From Variovorax sp. PBS-H4 (GTDB taxonomy: Bacteria > Pseudomonadota > Gammaproteobacteria > Burkholderiales > Burkholderiaceae_C): 64,000 nt of DNA. Below the pieces are notes generated by a model. That model had not been told where the DNA came from, made no database searches, and saw nothing but the letters and a program-made list of their open reading frames with translations. The position numbers and the translations under genes were made by a program. The DNA lies in assembly GCF_901827205.1 (NCBI RefSeq), contig NZ_LR594675.1, positions 744,001-808,000 on the forward strand, read 5' to 3'. Shown here one piece after another: positions 55,410 to 63,003 of the stretch. Each line of letters starts with the position of its first letter. Positions within the stretch are counted from its first letter, which is position 1.

Positions 55410-56297
55410 ATGACGCAACGCAAAGGCATCATCCTGGCTGGCGGCTCCGGCACTCGCCTGCACCCGGCCACGCTGGCGATCAGCAAGCAGCTGCTGCCGG
55501 TTTATGACAAGCCGATGATCTACTACCCCTTGAGCACGCTGATGCTGGGCGGCATGCGCGACGTCCTGATCATCAGCACGCCACAGGACACGCCGCGCTT
55601 CCAGCAATTGCTGGGCGACGGGAGCCAATGGGGCATCAACCTGCAGTATGCGGTGCAGCCGAACCCTGACGGGCTGGCGCAGGCCTTCATCATCGGCGAC
55701 AAGTTCGTGGGCGATTCACCGAGCGCGCTGGTGCTGGGAGACAACATCTTCTACGGGCACGACTTCTTCCACTTGCTCTCCGACGCCGACCAGAAGCAGA
55801 GGGGCGCGACGGTGTTTGCCTATCATGTGCACGACCCGGAGCGCTATGGCGTGGTTGCCTTCGATACGAAGGGCAAGGCCAGCAGCATCGAGGAGAAGCC
55901 GGCCAAGCCCAAGAGCAGCTACGCGGTGACCGGGCTCTATTTCTATGACAACCAGGTCGTCGAGATCGCGAAGGCCGTGAAGCCAAGTGCGCGTGGCGAG
56001 TTGGAGATTACGGCGGTCAACCAAGCCTATTTGGAGTTGGGCCAGCTCAACGTGCAGATCATGCAACGGGGCTATGCGTGGCTGGACACCGGTACGCACG
56101 AAAGCCTGCTGGAAGCGGGCCAGTTCATTGCGACGCTGGAGCATCGGCAGGGACTTAAGATTGCATGCCCGGAGGAGATCGCATGGCGGAATGGCTTTAT
56201 CGATGGGGAGCAACTGGCTCGACTTGCCGCGCCATTGCAGAAAAGCGGGTATGGCAAGTATCTCAGTCACTTGCTTGCTGAAGAGGTGCGCCTGTGA
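55410..56297 (+). CDS. rfbA: Glucose-1-phosphate thymidylyltransferase
   Basis: A 295-residue nucleotidyltransferase, first step of the dTDP-rhamnose route. Signature GIILAGGSGTRLHPATLAISKQLLPVYDKPMIYYPLSTLML, then QPNPDGLAQAFIIGD, LVLGDNIFYGHDF (metal Asp) and ITAVNQAYLELGQLNV. Full length and intact. Preceded by GGAAAG; overlaps rfbC. Towards the 3' end codon choice becomes less GC-biased, marking the border of the lower-GC block. Confidence 0.97.
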   Translation: MTQRKGIILAGGSGTRLHPATLAISKQLLPVYDKPMIYYPLSTLMLGGMRDVLIISTPQDTPRFQQLLGDGSQWGINLQYAVQPNPDGLAQAFIIGDKFVGDSPSALVLGDNIFYGHDFFHLLSDADQKQRGATVFAYHVHDPERYGVVAFDTKGKASSIEEKPAKPKSSYAVTGLYFYDNQVVEIAKAVKPSARGELEITAVNQAYLELGQLNVQIMQRGYAWLDTGTHESLLEAGQFIATLEHRQGLKIACPEEIAWRNGFIDGEQLARLAAPLQKSGYGKYLSHLLAEEVRL

Positions 56298-56842
56298 AAG
56301 TGACGCCGACGGCCATTCCGGATGTGCTCGTGATAGAGCCTAAGGTGTTCGGCGACCCTCGTGGCTTCTTCCTCGAAAGTTTTAACCAAAAGGCTTTTGA
56401 TCAGGCTGTTGGAAAACACGTAGAGTTTGTCCAGGATAACCATTCGCGTTCAGTTAAAAGGGTGCTGCGGGGTCTGCATTACCAGATTCAGCAGCCGCAG
56501 GGCAAGCTCGTTCGAGTGATCCGCGGGGCTGTCTACGACGTGGCGGTGGACATTCGCAAATCGTCGCCTACGTTTGGCAAATGGGTGGGTATCGAACTCA
56601 ACGAAGACAACCAAAGGCAGTTATGGGTGCCCATTGGCTTTGCACATGGTTTCATGGTGTTGAGTCAAACTGCGGATTTTCTCTACAAAACGACTGACTA
56701 CTATGCACCTTTGCATGAGCGATGCATCGTATGGAATGATCCGGATTTGGCGATCATTTGGCCAAGCGTCGGTGGTGAGCCTCAGCTTTCTAAAAAAGAT
56801 GCAGCTGGTTCAGCGTTCGCCGCTGCGAGCGTTTTCGAGTAG
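56294..56842 (+). CDS. rfbC: dTDP-4-dehydrorhamnose 3,5-epimerase
   Basis: A 182-residue cupin-fold epimerase. Motifs: IEPKVFGDPRGFFLESFNQKAF, FVQDNHSRSVKRVLRGLHYQIQQPQGKLVRVIRGAVYDVAVDIRKSSPTFGKWVG, and WVPIGFAHGFMVLSQTADFLYKTTDYY. The catalytic His and Tyr are present. It starts with GTG overlapping the rfbA stop. Codons are clearly lower in GC than rfbBDA, so this end may have a different history or been recombined. Confidence 0.96.
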   Translation: MKVTPTAIPDVLVIEPKVFGDPRGFFLESFNQKAFDQAVGKHVEFVQDNHSRSVKRVLRGLHYQIQQPQGKLVRVIRGAVYDVAVDIRKSSPTFGKWVGIELNEDNQRQLWVPIGFAHGFMVLSQTADFLYKTTDYYAPLHERCIVWNDPDLAIIWPSVGGEPQLSKKDAAGSAFAAASVFE

Positions 56843-56878
56843 CAGCAATCATCGACCCTGGAACTACTTTCCTGCTGA

Positions 56879-58945
56879 ATGTGGCAAGGTAGATGGTTTT
56901 TTAAAAAAGAGAGACAAGCCTTGACGATATTGAGTCGGCTCAGAAATCGAATCCTTGGGTGGAGAATTTCTGACGAAATGAAAAACGCAGAGTCGGTGCG
57001 TTTGGTGGAATTGCAGCGCGTCGCTGAAGAGGAGCGTCTTGAGTCGGAGCGAGTGGCAAATCTGATGCGTGAGATTTTTAACTCGAAGTGGTACGTTTTT
57101 AGATATTCTGATATCAGAGATGAGGGCGCTGCACTAGGTCATTATTTGGAGTATGGATGGCGCGAAAGGCGATGGCCGCATCCCCTGTTTGATCCCGACT
57201 TCTATACGGCACAACTACCTCCGGAACTGCAGGAAAATGCGAATCCCCTGCTTCACTACCTCGAAGCCGACTCACTTCTGGACCCTCATCCTCTTTTCAA
57301 TTCCGCTTGGTACAAGCAAACCTACATGGGGACGGCTGAGTTATCGATCAAACCGCTGGTCCATTTTTCCCAAAAGGGAGGACCTGCAGGCAACAATCCG
57401 TGCTTGTTGTTCGACAGCAAATGGTATGGTGAGCAGCATCCCGATCTTGCAGAACTGGGATGGCTTCCTGTCTACCACTATGCGCATTTTGGTTGGCAAA
57501 AACTGACCCGGCCTCATCCGAGATTCGATTCGCGGTGGTATTCCGATAAATACTTAAACGGCCGTTCGATGGATCCCCTTGCGCATTATCTGCGCAAGGG
57601 TCTGCACAGCGCGAACGTCCCCCTGCAGGATTTTGACCCGCAAACATACTTGGATCTCAACCCTGATGTTCGGGACGCCGGGATCGATGCATATCTGCAT
57701 TACGTAGAGTGGGGATCTAAGGAAGGCAGGCTGACACGTCAGCCAGCTCATTCCTACATGTTTACGGACTTCGGTCTCTTGACTCAGGCTATTCAAGGGG
57801 TTGGCGCCAATTGCCGGAAGAACGAAATTCGATTTTCCCTGCCGCTACGCAGGACCTGGGAGGCCGATGGTTGTCCGGGAGCGCTTGTGTATGAGTCTAA
57901 GGAAGAAGGAGTCGAAGGTATTTCAGACCCTGTGCCGTTTATATTGCGTCCGCGCGTTCTGGCGTTGAACTCCTCGTATGCAATCGGAGGAACTCGTTAC
58001 GTAATCGATGAACACGGAATGCTGTTGAACGACGAGGAAAGCTATTTCTTTGACGATAAAAAAGTTGGAGTCAAATGGGGGGGGGCCACACGTGGCGACG
58101 GTTCGCGGATGAACATCCGCGCGCATCTGCGTGCGGGTAAATACATGGAAAGCGGCATCAATCTCATGCACGAACATTCGGAAAACTATTTTCACTTTAT
58201 TGCAGAAACGTTGCCACGAATGATATTGGTAGAGGAGGCTGACATCTCCGCCGAAGTGCCTTATCTTTTTGAGACAGGGCTGCACGAGAATCTTCGTCAG
58301 CTGATCGATCTTGTCAATGTCAAAGGGCGTCCAATTGTTTGGCTGGAGCCTGGTTGCCTAGTGTTTTTCAAGACCATGTATTTGCCGGACAATGTATCTT
58401 GCGTTCCCAACGCATATGGCGGTGGAGCCGCTGCGACCAAAACCGCACTCGACATCAATAGAATCTCCGTCGCCGTACAGAGGTGCAAGCGTGCGCTAGT
58501 GCCTCAGGGTGATTTGCGGCGTCGAAAAATGTATGTCAGCCGGCGTGGGCGATATCGCAATATAGTAAACCAACAAATGATCGAACGTGTACTCTCGCGC
58601 TTGGATTTTGATTTGCGCTCGGTTGATCATCTGGATCTAAAGGATCAAGTCTCGCTATTTGATTCAGCCGAAGTGATTATTTCGCCTACAGGAGCGCAGC
58701 TGACCAATATTGTTTGGTGCAGACCGGGAGCTGTATTGAATTATCTTGTCGCCGATCATCCCAGTATGCAGCTTCATCTTTGGGGATTGCTCGGACTGGT
58801 TTCCGGCACTAAGGTCGTTTGGACAAAAGGTCCTCGCGCTCGACGTATCGAAGGCGAACACTCCGTGCACGACGACTATTTTATCGATGAAAGCTCGATT
58901 TTGAGATCGTTGGAAAATTTGGACCTAGGAGTTGAGAATTGTTAA
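56879..58945 (+). CDS. GT61-family glycosyltransferase with six N-terminal repeats
   Basis: A 688-residue protein. Residues about 60-290 hold six ~37-residue repeats, each with a F-[DN]-x-x-x-Y core: F67NSKWY, F104DPDFY, F140NSAWY, F178DSKWY, F216DSRWY, F252DPQTY, and an HY/HF about 22 residues later. Residues about 340-670 are a GT61 (DUF563) domain: HEHSENYFHFIAETLPRMIL, RRKMYVSRRGRYRNIVNQQMIERVLSRL, QVSLFDSAEVIISPTGAQLTNIVWCRPGAVL. No signal or membrane segment. The start is uncertain; ATG at 56879 or TTG at 56921 (after GAGAGACAAGCC). It probably transfers a sugar in the surface polysaccharide. It overlaps the ketoisomerase by seven bases. Confidence 0.78.
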   Translation: MWQGRWFFKKERQALTILSRLRNRILGWRISDEMKNAESVRLVELQRVAEEERLESERVANLMREIFNSKWYVFRYSDIRDEGAALGHYLEYGWRERRWPHPLFDPDFYTAQLPPELQENANPLLHYLEADSLLDPHPLFNSAWYKQTYMGTAELSIKPLVHFSQKGGPAGNNPCLLFDSKWYGEQHPDLAELGWLPVYHYAHFGWQKLTRPHPRFDSRWYSDKYLNGRSMDPLAHYLRKGLHSANVPLQDFDPQTYLDLNPDVRDAGIDAYLHYVEWGSKEGRLTRQPAHSYMFTDFGLLTQAIQGVGANCRKNEIRFSLPLRRTWEADGCPGALVYESKEEGVEGISDPVPFILRPRVLALNSSYAIGGTRYVIDEHGMLLNDEESYFFDDKKVGVKWGGATRGDGSRMNIRAHLRAGKYMESGINLMHEHSENYFHFIAETLPRMILVEEADISAEVPYLFETGLHENLRQLIDLVNVKGRPIVWLEPGCLVFFKTMYLPDNVSCVPNAYGGGAAATKTALDINRISVAVQRCKRALVPQGDLRRRKMYVSRRGRYRNIVNQQMIERVLSRLDFDLRSVDHLDLKDQVSLFDSAEVIISPTGAQLTNIVWCRPGAVLNYLVADHPSMQLHLWGLLGLVSGTKVVWTKGPRARRIEGEHSVHDDYFIDESSILRSLENLDLGVENC

Positions 58946-59367
58946 AGTCGCTGGATGAGGAAATTTCCATTGTCGATCTGACCAAGATCACTGACCCTCG
59001 GGGAAGTCTTACCTTCATTGAAGGCGAGGTTCACATTCCCTTCCCGGTGCGTCGTGTTTATTACTTATACGACGTCACTTCTGGATCTGCAAGAGCCGGG
59101 CATGCGCATTTTGCTCTCGAGCAATTGGTGATTGCGGTTTCGGGTAGTTTTGATTTGGTGCTTGACAATGGGTACGACAGACGAACTATAACGTGCAATC
59201 GCCCTTGGATTGGTGTGCATATGAAATCGTTGATATGGCGAGATTTGAACAACTTTTCATCAGGTGCTGTTTGCCTGGTGCTTGCCTCCGAGCGATACGC
59301 AGAGCCCGATTACATCCGCAACTACGACAGTTTTTTGGAAGTCATTAAACAAAGAGACGCCAGATGA
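58939..59367 (+). CDS. dTDP-4-oxo-6-deoxyglucose 3,4-ketoisomerase (FdtA/QdtA-like)
   Basis: A 142-residue cupin isomerase of the WxcM-C/FdtA/QdtA group. The catalytic region is GSARAGHAHFALEQLVIAVSGSFDLVLDNGYDRRTI, with the two active-site His of GHAH, preceded by ITDPRGSLTFIEGEVHIPFPVRRVYYLYDV. It converts dTDP-4-keto-6-deoxyglucose (RfbB product) to the 3-keto sugar; FdtA gives the galacto and QdtA the gluco isomer, which sequence alone does not settle. A TTG start is supported by AGGAG seven bases upstream; overlaps the aminotransferase gene by four bases. Confidence 0.88.
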   Translation: MLKSLDEEISIVDLTKITDPRGSLTFIEGEVHIPFPVRRVYYLYDVTSGSARAGHAHFALEQLVIAVSGSFDLVLDNGYDRRTITCNRPWIGVHMKSLIWRDLNNFSSGAVCLVLASERYAEPDYIRNYDSFLEVIKQRDAR

Positions 59368-60469
59368 TACCATTTGTGAATTTAGTCCAGCAAAATGGCG
59401 AGATTGCCACGCAGTTGCGCGAGGTGTTCTCTTCGGTTCTTAGCAAGAGCAATCTGATACTCGGCGACGAATTGAAGCTGTTCGAAGAAGAATTTGCCGC
59501 CTACTGTGGGGCAAGGTTTTGCGTCGGTGTTGGTAATGGACTTGACGCCCTCGCGCTTTCTCTCCGGGCAAAAGGAATAGGACCGGGCGACGAGGTCATT
59601 GTGCCCACCTGCACATTCATCGCCACATGGTTGGCAGTATCAATGGTCGGCGCTACCATCGTGCCCGTTGAAGTCAGTTCCGACACCTTGCTTTTGGACC
59701 CGGTCGCCGTCAAAGCTGCTCTGACGGAGAGAACGGCAGCTATCATACCGGTGCATCTGTTCGGACAGGTGCCGATATGGACGAAATCGCCAAACTGGCC
59801 AGCTCGAAAGGTGCCTTTGTTCTTGAAGATGCTGCACAGGCACATGGCGCAAGATACAGGGGCCGGGTTGCCGGTTCTCTGGGGCATGCTTCAGCATTCA
59901 GCTTCTACCCAACGAAGAATTTAGGTGCGCTTGGGGACGGAGGCGCAGTCGTAACTGACGATGCAGAACTCGCATCGGCGTTGAGGAAACTACGGAATTA
60001 TGGCTCCTCGGTGAAGTACATTCACGAGTCGCCAGGAGTAAATTCAAGACTTGACGAGGTGCAGGCAGCGTTCCTAAGAGTTAAGCTTCGAAACTTGGAT
60101 GCGCAGAATGCCCAGCGCCTCGAAGTCGCATCTGCATACAGCACTGGTCTTGCTGGAATTCCTGGGCTGGAGCTGCCGGTGACTCGGCCCGGAAACCAGC
60201 ATGTTTTTCACTTGTACGTTATTCGCACGGCTCGCCGGGATGACTTGGCAGAGTACCTGCGGGTACATGGTGTGCAAACCGCTGTTCATTATCCGATACC
60301 CCCCCACGAACAGGCTGCGTATAAGGAATTCAGCGACGCGCACGGTGTAATCGCCCACCGCGCTGCTCAGACTTGCCTTTCGCTGCCTCTGTGGCCAGGG
60401 ATGTCCTTGGCTAACGTACAGCACGTGATTGACACGATCCAGGGGTATTTTACGCGCATTGGCAGCTAA
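59364..60469 (+). pseudogene. DegT-type sugar aminotransferase (FdtB/QdtB-like), frameshifted
   Basis: A PLP-dependent 3-aminotransferase split into two frames. The first part (59364-59924 frame) gives the N-terminal fold: IPFVNLVQQNGEIATQLREVF, YCGARFCVGVGNGLDALALSLRAKGIGPGDEVIVPTCTFIATWLAV, IIPVHLFGQV. Past 59771 the family continues only in the next frame: ADMDEIAKLASSKGAFVLEDAAQAHGARYRG, FSFYPTKNLGALGDGGAV (PLP Lys) and the C-terminal domain. Restoring one G (GTGCC to GTGGCC) would read GQVADMDEI, the usual family sequence. It should add the amino group at C3 for Fuc3NAc or Quip3NAc. It may be a real mutation, phase variation or an assembly error. Confidence 0.85.
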
Positions 60470-60483
60470 TTGAGTTGTGTTAT

Positions 60484-61434
60484 ATGAATCAATTGCTCTC
60501 TGTCGTAATCGCAGCATTCAATCATGTTGAATATATCGACGATGCAATCAAATCGGCCCTAGCACAGTCTTATGACGAGTTCGAGGTCATCGTCGTGGAC
60601 GATGGATCCGATGACGGCACACGGCAGGCAATCTCCAAATATGCATCTGCATTGACCATTGTTGACGTCGAGCGTGGAGGGCCGAGTGCCTGCTTGAATG
60701 CTGGCCTGAGAGTTTGCCGAGGCTCGTTCATCGCGGTGATGAGCGGGGATGACTTGTCCGAGCCCGACAGACTGACAGTTCAGTTGAATACCGCCTTCCG
60801 CTGCAATTCGGACATTTTGTTCTGCGTGCCGAATGTTGTAGATGGTTTGGGAAGGCCATTAACGGATTCACAATTTCCAGCTTTTTTGCCGCGATCAGCT
60901 TCATCGGACATTGATTTGTCAGATCTTTTTTACAATGGTAATTATCTATGCGCTACAAGCGCATTTATCCGTACTTCACTCCTGCAAGACGTAGGATTTT
61001 TTGATGAATCCTTGGTTCAGTTAAGTGACTACGAGTATTGGATGCGCGCCATGGGTTCGGGGTTTCAATTGAATCTTTCTTTGAATCGAAACGTGAAATA
61101 TCGAAGACACAATCAGAATCTTTCCGGACCGAACACTATTTCAGGCTCGGATGCGGAGGCGCCCTATATTCTCGACAGAGTTCTAAAGTCGGCGAGGCCC
61201 GGCGTATTTCGAGATTCTTTTGCGAATTTTCTGCCTCCAGGGGAGAAGGGCGGGGCCCCTCTTTCGAATTTCGAGGCGGCTTTGATTCTTTTCGCTCATG
61301 ATTCGGCGGCCGTCAGATCCATGGGGATCCCATACTATGATGCCGCCCGCCGGTCGGGGGAACTTGATGCGCTGCCGAACTTCTGCCGAACGAGCTTTCT
61401 TATCAATTCCCTGAAAAGGGACCCTTCAGCATGA
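60484..61434 (+). CDS. Glycosyltransferase family 2
   Basis: A 316-residue GT-A-fold transferase. LLSVVIAAFNHVEYIDDAIKSALAQSYDEFEVIVVDDGSDDGT is the nucleotide-sugar-binding start (DDGS), and AVMSGDDLSEPDRL holds the metal-binding DxD-like Asp pair; LSDYEYWMRAMGSGF is the acceptor-site ED-like motif. A C-terminal tail follows. No membrane helices. It likely adds one sugar to the lipid-linked polysaccharide unit. Its GC is low like its neighbours. Confidence 0.88.
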   Translation: MNQLLSVVIAAFNHVEYIDDAIKSALAQSYDEFEVIVVDDGSDDGTRQAISKYASALTIVDVERGGPSACLNAGLRVCRGSFIAVMSGDDLSEPDRLTVQLNTAFRCNSDILFCVPNVVDGLGRPLTDSQFPAFLPRSASSDIDLSDLFYNGNYLCATSAFIRTSLLQDVGFFDESLVQLSDYEYWMRAMGSGFQLNLSLNRNVKYRRHNQNLSGPNTISGSDAEAPYILDRVLKSARPGVFRDSFANFLPPGEKGGAPLSNFEAALILFAHDSAAVRSMGIPYYDAARRSGELDALPNFCRTSFLINSLKRDPSA

Positions 61435-61435
61435 C

Positions 61436-62350
61436 ATGCTAGTCGTCAACGATTTTCTTCCTCACTCAGACATTTCACTTTTCGATACACCTGAATTTTT
61501 CAGGTTGCATCAAGGTGACTCCGATGGCTTCTATTTTCAGTGGGTGAAAAAGGGTCGAGCTTTGGCCGGTGTTCATTTCACGGGTGCCGGTGATGGTCGC
61601 TTCATGAGCCCGCGCCGCGGGACATTTGGTGGCCTATTCTTTGGTTCCGATTTCGAGTCCAAGGACTTGAGCCAAATGATGATTGCTGTAATTGACCACT
61701 TGAAGCAGGCGGGGGCCTCTTCAGTGCATGTTGCAATGGCTCCTGAATGGCACGATCCAAGAGCGTTTGCTGTCCAGTTCTATGTTCTCAATGCATTGGG
61801 CTTCAAGGTGTCAAAATGCGATCTGGACTTTGGACGCAGACTGGCCGCCGCGCCATTTCTCGCCTCAACGTCTGCAGATATTAGGCGAAGAAACAGTTGC
61901 GAAAAGGCTGAAGAAGTCGAAGTCCGTCGTGTTGAAGACCGAGAATTTGCGGCTATATATTCGTTCATTGCAGAGCAGCATTTGCTGAAGGGTTATCCGA
62001 TCAGCATGACCTTGGAGCAGCTAGAAAAGATGAGGAATTTGTTTCCCGGTCGCATTAGTGCGTATGCTGCGCAACGAAATGACGAATTGATTGCTGCCGC
62101 GATCTGCATTCAAATCCGCGAGTCGATGCAGCACATTTTTCTCATGAACAACAAGTCAGACAACGCAATGTACAACGCGGTCGCGCTTGTTGTGCAGCGA
62201 ATTTACGAAGACTGTTTGAGCGATGAAATTTCGAAGCTAAGCTACGGAACGGCGACAGCCGACCGGGTCGCCAACGACGGATTGATCAGGTTCAAGCGTT
62301 CCCTTGGTTTCATCGAATCTTTAAAGATTTCTGTCAGTCTGACAATTTAG
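61436..62350 (+). CDS. GNAT/FemAB-like acyltransferase of unknown function
   Basis: A 304-residue soluble protein. The N-terminal half (FFRLHQGDSDGFYFQWVKKGRALAGVHFTG, RRGTFGGLFFGSDFESKDLSQMM) and the C-terminal half (EEVEVRRVEDREFAAIYSFIAEQH, MNNKSDNAMYNAVALVVQRIYEDCLS, SKLSYGTATADRVANDGLIRFKRSLGF) look like a FemAB/GNAT double domain, as in proteins that acylate cell-envelope sugars or peptides. I cannot name the reaction. It begins one base after the GT2 gene, in a polysaccharide cluster, so a sugar-modification role is likely but unproven. Confidence 0.6.
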   Translation: MLVVNDFLPHSDISLFDTPEFFRLHQGDSDGFYFQWVKKGRALAGVHFTGAGDGRFMSPRRGTFGGLFFGSDFESKDLSQMMIAVIDHLKQAGASSVHVAMAPEWHDPRAFAVQFYVLNALGFKVSKCDLDFGRRLAAAPFLASTSADIRRRNSCEKAEEVEVRRVEDREFAAIYSFIAEQHLLKGYPISMTLEQLEKMRNLFPGRISAYAAQRNDELIAAAICIQIRESMQHIFLMNNKSDNAMYNAVALVVQRIYEDCLSDEISKLSYGTATADRVANDGLIRFKRSLGFIESLKISVSLTI

Positions 62351-62358
62351 GGGACACA

Positions 62359-62925
62359 ATGGCTTTCATGGCTCAAGAAGAACTTCGCCGGTTCGGCTTC
62401 CTGCAGGTGGGGGAGAACGTCAAGATAAGTACGCGTGCCGCAATTTATCATGCCGAGCGCATTGCGCTGGGCGATGGTTGCCGAGTTGACGACTTTTGCA
62501 TTTTGTCAGGTTCAGTTAATATCGGCAAGCATGTTCACATTGCGGCCCATTCTCTTGTCGATGGGGGCGACGAAGGGATCGAGTTTCACGACTATGCGGT
62601 GTTAGCGTACGGGTGCTATGCCTTTGCCGTGAGCGACGACTATTCTGGCGAATCACTTACCAGCCTAACGGTTCCGGAGAAGTACAAAACAAATCTGATT
62701 CGAGGAAAGATCGTTTTCGGAAGATATTCGATTGCTGGGACCGGTACTATTATTTTTCCCGGCGCGTCGTTGGGCGAAGGAAGCGCCGTTGGTGCTGGTT
62801 CGATCGTTACAAGACCGACGGAGCCATGGTCTATGTATCGGGGCCGCCCTGCCAAAAAAACAAAAGATCGGAGCAAGAATATGTTGCATCTGGCATCCCG
62901 GTTGGCAGAGGATCAGCAGCAATAG
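62359..62925 (+). CDS. Hexapeptide-repeat acyltransferase
   Basis: A 188-residue left-handed beta-helix acyltransferase. Hexapeptide pattern: VGENVKISTRAAIYHAERIALGDGCRVDDFCILSGSVNIGKHVHIAAHSLVDGG, then GTGTIIFPGASLGEGSAVGAGSIVTRPTEPWSMYRGRPAKK. The His in VHIAAHS is the usual catalytic base. It is a candidate for the 3-N-acetyltransferase (FdtC/QdtC role) or a sugar O-acetyltransferase. It follows GGGGACACA, eight bases after the GNAT-like gene. Confidence 0.8.
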   Translation: MAFMAQEELRRFGFLQVGENVKISTRAAIYHAERIALGDGCRVDDFCILSGSVNIGKHVHIAAHSLVDGGDEGIEFHDYAVLAYGCYAFAVSDDYSGESLTSLTVPEKYKTNLIRGKIVFGRYSIAGTGTIIFPGASLGEGSAVGAGSIVTRPTEPWSMYRGRPAKKTKDRSKNMLHLASRLAEDQQQ

Positions 62926-63003
62926 CAGGCGGTGGATGACGGGGAACGTTCATACTATTCGCCAGCGTGCTGACGAAAGCGAAGGTCTAGACGGGAAGGC
63001 CGG

